Part shown: piece by piece, positions 8,454 through 15,840 of the stretch | Numbering within the stretch: the stretch's first letter is position 1 | Layout of the letters: each line of letters opens with the position of its first letter | DNA from: Collinsella sp. | GTDB taxonomy: Bacteria > Actinomycetota > Coriobacteriia > Coriobacteriales > Coriobacteriaceae | Length of the DNA: 64,000 nucleotides | NCBI GenBank assembly: GCA_019414565.1 | Contig: DXLU01000027.1 | Coordinates: forward strand, 1 to 64,000 | Direction: 5' to 3' | The notes under the pieces: generated by a model | What the model was told of the DNA's origin: nothing | The model's database searches: none | The model's input: the letters and a program-made list of their open reading frames with translations, nothing else | Program-made: the position numbers and the translations under genes

Positions 8454-9720
8454 CTTAGAGGTCCTCGCGCCAGAAGGGCATGCTCATGCAGCGCGGGCCG
8501 CCGCGGCCGCGGGAGAGCTCGGCGGAGGGCACGACGAGAAGGTCCAGGCCCTCCTTGTACAGCACGTCGTTGGTGACGGTGTTGCGGGCGTAGACGCAGA
8601 TCTTGCCGGGCTCGACGCACAGGGTGTTGGAGCCGTCGTTCCACTGCTCGCGGGAGGCCGCGATCGGGTCGCCGCCGCCGCAGGGGATCAGCTTGACCTG
8701 GTCGACGCCGGTGGCGTCCTCCAGGACGTGCTCGAGGGTGTCCTCGATCAGGCGGATGTTCACGTCGCCCGGGTTCTTGCCGGCGGTCAGCTCGTAGACG
8801 CGCAGGGTGCCCATGATGGCGGGGTGGATCGTGAACTTATCGACGTCGATCTGGGTGAAGACCGTGTCGAGGTGCATGAAGGCGCGCGAGACCGGGATGT
8901 CGAAGGCCAGGATGCGCTCGACCTTGGAGTCGGAGTTCCAGAAGATGTTCTGGGCCATGACGTCGATCGCGGCGGCCTGGGTGCGCTGGGAGATGCCGAC
9001 GGCGAGGGTCTTCTCGTTGATGTTCAGCACGTCGCCGCCCTCGGTGTGGAACTGGCAGTCGCGGCGGAAGTACAGCGAGACGTCCTTGTAGTCGGGGTGG
9101 TACTTGAAGATGTACTTGCCGTACAGGGTCTCGCGGTTGCGGGTGACCGAGTACATGCGGTTGAGGTTGACGCCCTCGCCGACGACCGCGAACGGGTCGC
9201 GGGTGAAGTAGAGGTTGGGCATCGGGTCGATGATCAGGTCGGACTCGGACTCGGAGTTGACCAGGGAGTCGAGGGTCGTGGACGCCGTGAGGGGCATGTC
9301 GATCTCGGACTTGGTCATGCCGGCCATGGTCTTCTTGACGAACTCGAGGTTGTCCTCGATGGAGTCCAGCTTCTCGCGGACGATCTGCGGCATGTGCTGG
9401 CCGCGGATGCCGGCCTCGGCGATGTACTGGTCGGTGAACTCGGCGCGGGCGCCGGGGACCTGGTCGAACACCTCAGCGACGAGGTTCTCGAGGTAGAGGA
9501 CCTCCACGCCCTGGTCCCTCAGGATCTGGGCGAAGGTGTCGTGCTCCTGCTGCGCGACCTCCAGGAACGGGACGTCGTCGAACAGGAGTCGCTCGAGCTC
9601 GTCGGGCGGCAGGTTGAGGAGCTCGTCGCCGGGACGGTGCAGGCAGACCTTCCTGAGCTTGCCGATCTCGGAAGGCACGTGCAGACCTTTCGTCATGGCC
9701 TCCTACCTTTCTTTCGGGCC
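8454..9720 (-). repeat. 1,267-bp exact repeat carrying arcA (copy 1)
   Basis: From the base before the arcA stop codon to 24 bases upstream of its start codon, this stretch is identical to 11527-12793 wherever compared, and the encoded proteins are identical. Beyond 9720 the two copies differ but are still recognisably related for several hundred bases. This points to gene conversion of the coding part after an older duplication. Confidence 0.9.
8455..9696 (-). CDS. arcA: Arginine deiminase, copy 1
   Basis: 413-aa arginine deiminase, hydrolysing L-arginine to citrulline and ammonia, the first step of the energy-yielding ADI pathway. Family landmarks are the N-terminal EIGKLRKVCLHRPG, the TRDPFAVVG substrate loop, FHTEGGDVL with the catalytic His-Glu pair, and the nucleophile C403 in GRGGPRCMSMPF near the C-terminus. 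Length is normal. It is followed by arcB and a YfcC-type carrier, making a classical arcABD-like unit. The GC-rich third codon positions indicate high expression. GGTAGGAGG lies close upstream of the ATG. The protein is identical to the second copy at 11528-12769. Confidence 0.97.
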   Translation of the reverse strand: MTKGLHVPSEIGKLRKVCLHRPGDELLNLPPDELERLLFDDVPFLEVAQQEHDTFAQILRDQGVEVLYLENLVAEVFDQVPGARAEFTDQYIAEAGIRGQHMPQIVREKLDSIEDNLEFVKKTMAGMTKSEIDMPLTASTTLDSLVNSESESDLIIDPMPNLYFTRDPFAVVGEGVNLNRMYSVTRNRETLYGKYIFKYHPDYKDVSLYFRRDCQFHTEGGDVLNINEKTLAVGISQRTQAAAIDVMAQNIFWNSDSKVERILAFDIPVSRAFMHLDTVFTQIDVDKFTIHPAIMGTLRVYELTAGKNPGDVNIRLIEDTLEHVLEDATGVDQVKLIPCGGGDPIAASREQWNDGSNTLCVEPGKICVYARNTVTNDVLYKEGLDLLVVPSAELSRGRGGPRCMSMPFWREDL

Positions 9721-9761
9721 CTTGTCAGGGCCGATTCGTTAGCGCCCCTCCGTGTGAGGCG
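9717..9761 (-). promoter_or_regulatory. arcA1 leader hairpins
   Basis: Two hairpins precede the ribosome binding site: CGCCCCTC/GAGGCG at 9743-9761 and GGCCCT/AGGGCC at 9717-9732. Equivalent stems exist in the arcA2 leader with different sequences, which suggests that structure is conserved. They may influence transcript stability or translation. Confidence 0.5.
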
Positions 9762-9811
9762 TTATTGCTGACGACATATTTATATCCAAAATCAGCTCAT
9801 ACTTCCACCTT

Positions 9812-9847
9812 GCCCCCGAACGGTTTTTTATAGGGGGTGAACGGCAT
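9812..9847 (-). promoter_or_regulatory. Paired GAACGG boxes upstream of arcA1
   Basis: GCCCCCGAACGGT (9812-9824) and TGAACGGCAT (9838-9847) place two GAACGG boxes 21 bp apart, about two helical turns. An inverted ATACCGTTCA lies at 10092-10101. arcA2 has the same three boxes at matching spacing. Probably regulator binding sites; the regulator is unknown. Confidence 0.45.
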
Positions 9848-10180
9848 ACACATATACTTCACGCATGGCACACTTCATCTTAATAAAGCGTATTTACGTG
9901 CTTAAACGCGTTTTAATCCTAAAATCAAATGGAACTAAACTTTGTTAAACCATCCTCAAATTGCATATTTCCAATAAACCTATGAATAGAATTAGCGGTT
10001 CACACCGCGTCTCAACCATTTTCATTTTTATTCAGAAAAAAGTTTGTCCTATTCATTTCTGGTAAATAAATTACCGTTTACCAGACGCTTGATACCGTTC
10101 ACCGGAAACTCAGTATAAGGCCCAGCGGATACCGGCTCGCTTTACGGCCCCATTTGTAACAACTTGACTTCTCGGTATAG

Positions 10181-10219
10181 AAAAACGGACCCGCTTCACT
10201 AGGGAAACGGATCCGTTTT
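10181..10219 (-). terminator. Terminator after the aminotransferase gene
   Basis: On the minus strand, AAACGGATCCG-type arms around TAGTGAA are followed by GTTTTTCTAT. It lies 50 bp after the aminotransferase stop and closes the arcA2-aminotransferase transcript. Confidence 0.8.
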
Positions 10220-10268
10220 CGATTATCTTCGGCTAATTTGGATAAGGCCCCCGAAGACCATCGGAATC

Positions 10269-11393
10269 CTAGCGATCGAACTCTGCCAGTGCCTCGCCCA
10301 AAAGCCTCAGGCCCTCGCGCAGAACGTCCTCGCTCGCGCAGTAGCCCAGGCGTGCGCCGCAGGGAAGCTCAAAACGGCTACCGGGGACCAGCAGCACTCC
10401 CCTCTCGGACAGCAGGCGTCTGCAGAACTCCTCGTCGTCCTCGGGAATATCCAGCTGGATAAACGAGGTGGACACGCCCTGCGGGGCCGTCCAGGAAACG
10501 CGATGCTGCGTATCGATCCAAGCCTGCGCGATATCGCGGTTGCCAAACACGATCTTGCGATTGCGCTCGAGAATCTTATCCTTGTGCTCAAGCACATAGG
10601 TCGCCAGGGCATCGTTGAACACGCCGCCGCAGATCATGGTGTAATCGCGATAGGTACGGATGCGGTTGGACACCTCTTCGTCGGCCAGGACCCAGCCCAC
10701 GCGGGCCGCAGGCGTCGAATAGGTCTTCGACAACGAGTTGGTGACAATGGCCCTCTCGTACATGTCGACCATCGACATAAAGGACTCAGTGTTTTCGAGC
10801 GGCAGATACACCTCGTCGCACAGCACGTAGGCGCCCACCGAACGGGCGATCTCGGCAATCTGGCCGAGCATATCGGCATCGAGCACCGTACCGATGGGGT
10901 TCGAAGCGTTGTTTATGCAGATAAGCTTGGTGTTGGGGCGCACCAAGCGCTTGAGTTCCTCGATATCGGGCTTCCAGCCGAGTTCCTCGCGAAGCTCCCA
11001 ATACTCGACCTCGGCGCCCAGCGTGCGCGGAATCTCGTAGAGCGGCGCGTAGGTGGGCCACTCGGCGATAACATGGTCGCCGGGCTCGACCACAGCCATG
11101 ATGGCGTTGAGGTTAGCGCCCGTGCAGCCATTGGTCTGCAGAATGTGATCGGGATTGACCTCCCGACGATACAGCTTGGCAACCTCGGCCTTAAACTCCG
11201 GCGAGCCCTCGATCCAGCCGTAGTTCATCTTCTCGCGGTCCAGGCGCTCGTAGAACGTAGCACCGTCCTGCTCGTCAAGTGCGCGAAGCTCACCCATGGT
11301 CAGCGACGAGATCGTCGACTGAGCGATATCCCAGGTAGCACTCTTCTCCCAAACGTTGAGCCATTCCTCAACGCCAATTGTCTTGATATCCAT
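10269..11393 (-). CDS. PLP-dependent class I/II aminotransferase
   Basis: 374-aa fold-type I aminotransferase. The Asn-Pro motif NNASNPIGTV (about residues 160-170), the Asp/Tyr pair in LCDEVYLPL and the PLP-lysine in NSLSKTYSTPAARVGW (about 220) are all present. The start at 11393 is set by AAGGTGG six bases upstream; an earlier in-frame ATG has no such site. It follows arcA2 by 134 bp on the same strand with no clear terminator, so the pair may form a unit working on arginine-derived or citrulline-derived substrates. Resemblance to capreomycidine-synthase-like aminotransferases was considered but not provable by eye. Actual substrate unknown. Confidence 0.85.
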   Translation of the reverse strand: MDIKTIGVEEWLNVWEKSATWDIAQSTISSLTMGELRALDEQDGATFYERLDREKMNYGWIEGSPEFKAEVAKLYRREVNPDHILQTNGCTGANLNAIMAVVEPGDHVIAEWPTYAPLYEIPRTLGAEVEYWELREELGWKPDIEELKRLVRPNTKLICINNASNPIGTVLDADMLGQIAEIARSVGAYVLCDEVYLPLENTESFMSMVDMYERAIVTNSLSKTYSTPAARVGWVLADEEVSNRIRTYRDYTMICGGVFNDALATYVLEHKDKILERNRKIVFGNRDIAQAWIDTQHRVSWTAPQGVSTSFIQLDIPEDDEEFCRRLLSERGVLLVPGSRFELPCGARLGYCASEDVLREGLRLLGEALAEFDR

Positions 11394-11439
11394 GGCCACC
11401 TTATCTGATCTTAATTTAGCGTCAATAAACATGAATGGG

Positions 11440-11470
11440 ACGGTGCGAAAACCCGCACCGCCCCAATGGG
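11440..11470. repeat. Hairpin between arcA2 and aminotransferase genes
   Basis: GACGGTGCG pairs with CGCACCG across a short A-rich loop, flanked by runs that pair GGG with CCC. No T-run on either strand. It occupies the same relative position as the hairpin downstream of arcA1. Confidence 0.5.
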
Positions 11471-11526
11471 AGACATCTAATGGCAGCTAGATGTATGTAT
11501 TATGACCTGTACGGGTCCTTGAAGAC

Positions 11527-12793
11527 CTTAGAGGTCCTCGCGCCAGAAGGGCATGCTCATGCAGCGCGGGCCGCCGCGGCCGCGGGAGAGCTCGGCGGAG
11601 GGCACGACGAGAAGGTCCAGGCCCTCCTTGTACAGCACGTCGTTGGTGACGGTGTTGCGGGCGTAGACGCAGATCTTGCCGGGCTCGACGCACAGGGTGT
11701 TGGAGCCGTCGTTCCACTGCTCGCGGGAGGCCGCGATCGGGTCGCCGCCGCCGCAGGGGATCAGCTTGACCTGGTCGACGCCGGTGGCGTCCTCCAGGAC
11801 GTGCTCGAGGGTGTCCTCGATCAGGCGGATGTTCACGTCGCCCGGGTTCTTGCCGGCGGTCAGCTCGTAGACGCGCAGGGTGCCCATGATGGCGGGGTGG
11901 ATCGTGAACTTATCGACGTCGATCTGGGTGAAGACCGTGTCGAGGTGCATGAAGGCGCGCGAGACCGGGATGTCGAAGGCCAGGATGCGCTCGACCTTGG
12001 AGTCGGAGTTCCAGAAGATGTTCTGGGCCATGACGTCGATCGCGGCGGCCTGGGTGCGCTGGGAGATGCCGACGGCGAGGGTCTTCTCGTTGATGTTCAG
12101 CACGTCGCCGCCCTCGGTGTGGAACTGGCAGTCGCGGCGGAAGTACAGCGAGACGTCCTTGTAGTCGGGGTGGTACTTGAAGATGTACTTGCCGTACAGG
12201 GTCTCGCGGTTGCGGGTGACCGAGTACATGCGGTTGAGGTTGACGCCCTCGCCGACGACCGCGAACGGGTCGCGGGTGAAGTAGAGGTTGGGCATCGGGT
12301 CGATGATCAGGTCGGACTCGGACTCGGAGTTGACCAGGGAGTCGAGGGTCGTGGACGCCGTGAGGGGCATGTCGATCTCGGACTTGGTCATGCCGGCCAT
12401 GGTCTTCTTGACGAACTCGAGGTTGTCCTCGATGGAGTCCAGCTTCTCGCGGACGATCTGCGGCATGTGCTGGCCGCGGATGCCGGCCTCGGCGATGTAC
12501 TGGTCGGTGAACTCGGCGCGGGCGCCGGGGACCTGGTCGAACACCTCAGCGACGAGGTTCTCGAGGTAGAGGACCTCCACGCCCTGGTCCCTCAGGATCT
12601 GGGCGAAGGTGTCGTGCTCCTGCTGCGCGACCTCCAGGAACGGGACGTCGTCGAACAGGAGTCGCTCGAGCTCGTCGGGCGGCAGGTTGAGGAGCTCGTC
12701 GCCGGGACGGTGCAGGCAGACCTTCCTGAGCTTGCCGATCTCGGAAGGCACGTGCAGACCTTTCGTCATGGCCTCCTACCTTTCTTTCGGGCC
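11527..12793 (-). repeat. 1,267-bp exact repeat carrying arcA (copy 2)
   Basis: Same sequence as 8454-9720, offset by 3,073 bp in direct orientation. The ends are sharp: one base before the stop codon on one side and TTCGGGCC upstream of the ribosome binding site on the other. Direct orientation means recombination between copies would delete arcA1 upstream sequences and the aminotransferase gene. Confidence 0.9.
11528..12769 (-). CDS. arcA: Arginine deiminase, copy 2
   Basis: 413-aa arginine deiminase with a protein sequence identical to the copy at 8455-9696, including C403, FHTEGGDVL and TRDPFAVVG. It has its own upstream region of about 550 bp and is followed by an aminotransferase rather than by ornithine carbamoyltransferase. 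Having two identical deiminases under separately evolved promoters suggests different induction conditions or a dosage effect. Same ribosome binding site as copy 1 because it lies inside the repeat. Confidence 0.96.
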   Translation of the reverse strand: MTKGLHVPSEIGKLRKVCLHRPGDELLNLPPDELERLLFDDVPFLEVAQQEHDTFAQILRDQGVEVLYLENLVAEVFDQVPGARAEFTDQYIAEAGIRGQHMPQIVREKLDSIEDNLEFVKKTMAGMTKSEIDMPLTASTTLDSLVNSESESDLIIDPMPNLYFTRDPFAVVGEGVNLNRMYSVTRNRETLYGKYIFKYHPDYKDVSLYFRRDCQFHTEGGDVLNINEKTLAVGISQRTQAAAIDVMAQNIFWNSDSKVERILAFDIPVSRAFMHLDTVFTQIDVDKFTIHPAIMGTLRVYELTAGKNPGDVNIRLIEDTLEHVLEDATGVDQVKLIPCGGGDPIAASREQWNDGSNTLCVEPGKICVYARNTVTNDVLYKEGLDLLVVPSAELSRGRGGPRCMSMPFWREDL

Positions 12794-12835
12794 TTACTGG
12801 CCGAATGTATCAGCGCCCCTCCATATGGGACGCTG
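12790..12835 (-). promoter_or_regulatory. arcA2 leader hairpins
   Basis: GGCC/GGCC around TTACT at 12790-12802 and CAGCG/CGCTG enclosing TCC/GGA at 12811-12835. These match the positions of the two arcA1 leader hairpins but use different bases, an indication of conserved structure. Confidence 0.5.
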
Positions 12836-12884
12836 CTTGCTGACAGCTCTAGTTATATCCAAATTCCATTCGTAATGCTACCTC

Positions 12885-12920
12885 GCCCCCGAACGGTCAG
12901 CAAAGTACGATGAACGGTAT
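12885..12920 (-). promoter_or_regulatory. Paired GAACGG boxes upstream of arcA2
   Basis: GCCCCCGAACGGT (12885-12897) and TGAACGGTAT (12911-12920) repeat the arrangement seen upstream of arcA1, with an inverted copy at 13220-13229. Confidence 0.45.
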
Positions 12921-13318
12921 ATCGCATATGATTTCCCATGATGCACTTCAGTTTCGTAAAGCAGATTTTCCTAGGTAAACGTTATTTTTCTAGGAAATCA
13001 AGCTTGAACACTCAAAGTAATCCATGATTCAAAATTGCATAGTGAAAACGGTTTTCTGCATATAAATGACGCTTGTCCTCGATTCGACCTACATTCGATT
13101 ATATTCAGCTTACTATCATTCTTATTCATAGATTCTCACCAGTTGAGTGAGGATATGGATCGTTTGCGAACGAGCAGGGCGTCAGTCCTATGACTTGTCA
13201 GCGTAAGAAGTAGGTAAAGATACCGTTCACGCGATACGTCCGTGCCAGTGGTCGACTAAATTGAGACAATAATGAATTAGAGTTAGGCTACCGTCCCCTG
13301 CGGGGACTGAACGGACAG

Positions 13319-15727
13319 ATGCATATGCCGAGCAAAATCGAAAAGAAGCAAAAGGCCGCCAAACTGCGCAAGCCGCCGCGCGACTTCTCGTACACGCAAA
13401 ACCGAGAGCTTAGCTGGCTGCGCTTTGACAACCGCGTGCTTGACGAAGCCTTCGACGAGACCGTTCCGCTGTTCGAGCGTCTAAAGTTCGTGTCGATTTT
13501 CGAGTCCAACCTCGACGAATTCCTTATGGTGCGCGTGGGCGGCCTGTCCGATCTGGCGGAGCTCAAAAAACAGCCTGTCGACAACAAGAGCAATATGACC
13601 GCCTCAGAACAGGTCGATGCCGTCATGGAAGAGCTGCCCGGGCTCCTTACCCGTTGGGAGTCCATCTTTAAGAGCATCGAGGACAAGCTTGATGCTCTGG
13701 GCGTTCACCGCGCCCGCATCGATTCGCTTACGCCCGAGGAGCGCACCTTTGTAACCCGCTACTTCCAAGCCTACGTGTCGCCGGTCATCTCACCGTTGGT
13801 CATTGACCCGCGCCACCCCTTCCCCAACCTGCGCAACGGCGCGCTCTATCTGGCTTGTGGCCTGGACGGCGTCACCGACGAGGAGAGTCTGCTGGGCCTT
13901 ATCGAGATTCCCGCCTCGATGAACCGCGTGGTCGAGATCCCCTCGCCCACCGGCACCTACTCCTACATCTTGCTCGAGGACGTCATCCTCGCCTGCCTGG
14001 ACAGTTGCTTTGGCTCCTATAAGCCGCTGGACCGCGCGCTGATCCGCGTCACCCGCAATGCCGATATCGACCCGGACGGCGAAGGCGTCGAGGAGGAAGA
14101 GGATTACCGCCAGCACATGAAGCGCATCCTCAAGAAGCGCCTGCGCCTGCAGCCGGTGGTGCTCGCCGTATCGGGCTCGCTCGAGAAGGCAACGCTCAAG
14201 ACCATCCGCAAGGCGCTCGAGCTTTCTCGCCGCTCGGTCTTTACCTGCGATATCCCCCTTGACCTTGGCTACGTCTTTGGCATTGAGGGTAAGATTCCCG
14301 AGCACCTGCGCAATGAGCTCCTCTTTACGCCGTTTAAGCCGCAGCCCAATCCCACCATCGATATGGCCCGCTCCATCCGCGAGCAGGTGCTGCAGCACGA
14401 CAAGCTGCTCTTTTACCCTTACGAGGCAATGAACCCGTTCTTGGACCTGGTGCACGAAGCAGCCTATGACCCCGAGTGTATCTCGCTGCGCATCACGCTC
14501 TACCGTGTGGCAAAGCAGAGCCGTCTGTGCGAGTCGCTCATCGATGCTGCCGAAAACGGCAAAGAGGTCACGGTGCTCATGGAGCTTCGTGCCCGCTTTG
14601 ACGAGCAAAACAACATCGAATGGGCCGAGCGCCTGGAAGAGGCCGGCTGCACCGTTATCTACGGCTCCGAGGGCTTTAAGTGCCACTCAAAGATCTGCCA
14701 GCTCACCTATCGCGAGGGCATGGCGCTTACCCGCCTGACGCTTTTGGGTACCGGCAACTTTAACGAGAAGACGGCCAAGCTCTACAGCGACTTTATGCTC
14801 ATGACCGCGCATCCCGGCATCGGCGAGGACGCCAACCTGTTCTTCCGCAACCTGTCGCTGGGCAACCTGCGCGGCGACTACCGCTTCCTGGGCGTGGCGC
14901 CCGTGGGCCTCAAGCCGCTCATCATGCGCGGCCTGGACCGCGAGATTCAGCGCGCCCTTGTCGGCGAGCCCGCCCGCGTGTTCTTTAAGCTCAACTCGCT
15001 TACCGACCGCGAGGTCATCGACAAGATTGCCGAGGCATCGAGTGCCGGCGTGCGCGTGGACATGATCATTCGCGGCATCTCGTGCCTCAAGCCCGGTGTT
15101 CCGGGCAAGACCGAGAACGTGCACGTGCGATCCATCGTCGGACGTTTTTTGGAGCATGCGCGCGTCTATGCCTTTGGCGTGGACTCGGACATGATCTACC
15201 TGAGCTCGGCAGACATGATGACGCGCAACACCGAGCACCGCGTGGAGATCGCCTTCCCCGTGCTCGACCCCACCTGCCGCGCCCTGGTGCACGAGTACAT
15301 GGGCATGCAGCTGCGCGACAACGTGAAGGCACGCAGCCTGACGAGTGACGGCACCTGGGTTCCGGTGGAGCGCAAAGAGGACGAGAAACCCTTCAACTCG
15401 CAGGAAGCCCTGCTGGAGCGTGCCTACCGCAACGCCGAGGCCGCGCCCGAGCCCGTCATTGAGGCAAAGCCCGCCCCTGCTCCTAAGCCGCAGCCGGCCA
15501 CACCCGAGGTTCAGAAGGTCCAGGCGACCGTCATTGAGCCCGAGCCCGCACCTGCACCTCAGCCCGAGCCGCAGGCAGCTAAGCCCGCACCCGAGACGAG
15601 CGCCCGTCGCGATAAGCCCGCCGGCAAGACCAAGGCCATCGAGCGCCATCGCCCCGGTCGTGTGCGCATGGGCCTGGGCCTGATCGGCCTGGGTCTTAAG
15701 ACGCTCATTACCGGCAAGACGAAATAG
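13319..15727 (+). CDS. ppk1: Polyphosphate kinase 1
   Basis: 802-aa PPK1, which makes inorganic polyphosphate from ATP reversibly through a phosphohistidine. The N-terminal PPK domain opens with NRELSWLRFDNRVLDEA, and the head domain has FVSIFESNLDEFLMVRVGG. The catalytic domain includes H456 in FKCHSKICQL, the autophosphorylated histidine by family position, and the second conserved site NTEHRVEIAFPV. After about residue 690 there is a low-complexity tail rich in Ala, Pro, Glu and Lys, ending with a basic hydrophobic segment (MGLGLIGLGLKTL) that may contact membrane; this tail is not part of the core enzyme. Two ATGs (13319, 13325) are possible starts; no strong ribosome binding site is seen. 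Confidence 0.95.
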   Translation: MHMPSKIEKKQKAAKLRKPPRDFSYTQNRELSWLRFDNRVLDEAFDETVPLFERLKFVSIFESNLDEFLMVRVGGLSDLAELKKQPVDNKSNMTASEQVDAVMEELPGLLTRWESIFKSIEDKLDALGVHRARIDSLTPEERTFVTRYFQAYVSPVISPLVIDPRHPFPNLRNGALYLACGLDGVTDEESLLGLIEIPASMNRVVEIPSPTGTYSYILLEDVILACLDSCFGSYKPLDRALIRVTRNADIDPDGEGVEEEEDYRQHMKRILKKRLRLQPVVLAVSGSLEKATLKTIRKALELSRRSVFTCDIPLDLGYVFGIEGKIPEHLRNELLFTPFKPQPNPTIDMARSIREQVLQHDKLLFYPYEAMNPFLDLVHEAAYDPECISLRITLYRVAKQSRLCESLIDAAENGKEVTVLMELRARFDEQNNIEWAERLEEAGCTVIYGSEGFKCHSKICQLTYREGMALTRLTLLGTGNFNEKTAKLYSDFMLMTAHPGIGEDANLFFRNLSLGNLRGDYRFLGVAPVGLKPLIMRGLDREIQRALVGEPARVFFKLNSLTDREVIDKIAEASSAGVRVDMIIRGISCLKPGVPGKTENVHVRSIVGRFLEHARVYAFGVDSDMIYLSSADMMTRNTEHRVEIAFPVLDPTCRALVHEYMGMQLRDNVKARSLTSDGTWVPVERKEDEKPFNSQEALLERAYRNAEAAPEPVIEAKPAPAPKPQPATPEVQKVQATVIEPEPAPAPQPEPQAAKPAPETSARRDKPAGKTKAIERHRPGRVRMGLGLIGLGLKTLITGKTK

Positions 15728-15752
15728 TCGTTTGTAGAAGCAGTTTGTAGAA

Positions 15753-15795
15753 GCGCCCCGCATTTGAGGAAAGCCTCGGATGCGGGGCGCTTTTC
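15753..15795 (+). terminator. Terminator after ppk1
   Basis: GCGCCCCGCAT pairs with ATGCGGGGCGC and is followed by TTTTCCC. It lies 25 bp after the ppk1 stop. Confidence 0.85.
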
Positions 15796-15840
15796 CCTGC
15801 TACCATGGTGCGAGCAACAACACGAATGACAGGCAGGGAT

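Larger units (their letters stand above)
9697..10268. other. 572-bp upstream region of arcA1
   Basis: No gene supported. Reading on the minus strand towards arcA1 it carries the downstream terminator of the aminotransferase gene (10181-10219), a GAACGGTAT-type box in inverted orientation (10092-10101), two direct GAACGG boxes 21 bp apart (9818-9824, 9839-9845), a TATAAAT-like -10 near 9768-9780 and two leader hairpins (9743-9761, 9717-9732). The same order exists upstream of arcA2. Confidence 0.6.
12770..13318. other. 549-bp divergent region between arcA2 and ppk
   Basis: No gene seen. The arcA2 side mirrors the arcA1 upstream region: leader hairpins 12790-12802 and 12811-12835, TATATCC near 12855, paired GAACGG boxes 21 bp apart (12891-12897, 12912-12918) and an inverted ATACCGTTCA (13220-13229). 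A small inverted repeat TTTCCTAG/TAGGAAA lies near 12968-13000. The ppk promoter should be in the right third; a 6-bp stem GTCCCC/GGGGAC sits at 13293-13307. Confidence 0.6.

Noticed and set aside
7348..9771. 807-codon plus-strand frame opposite arcB and arcA1
   Set aside because: Mirror of highly GC3-biased minus-strand genes; composition (Val, Asp, Leu, Gly, His repeats) is that of a shadow frame, and the same shadow reappears opposite arcA2 (11435-12913).
9697..9850. Sigma-54 (-24/-12) promoter for arcA1
   Set aside because: No GG-N10-GC pattern of good quality found; a TATAAAT-like -10 is at least as likely.
8454..12793. Composite transposon formed by the two arcA copies
   Set aside because: No transposase, terminal inverted repeats or target duplications; the repeats are coding genes with homologous but diverged flanks, better explained by duplication and gene conversion.
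15430..15727. Separate gene in the Pro/Ala-rich tail of ppk1
   Set aside because: The frame is continuous with ppk1 and low complexity; no start signal.
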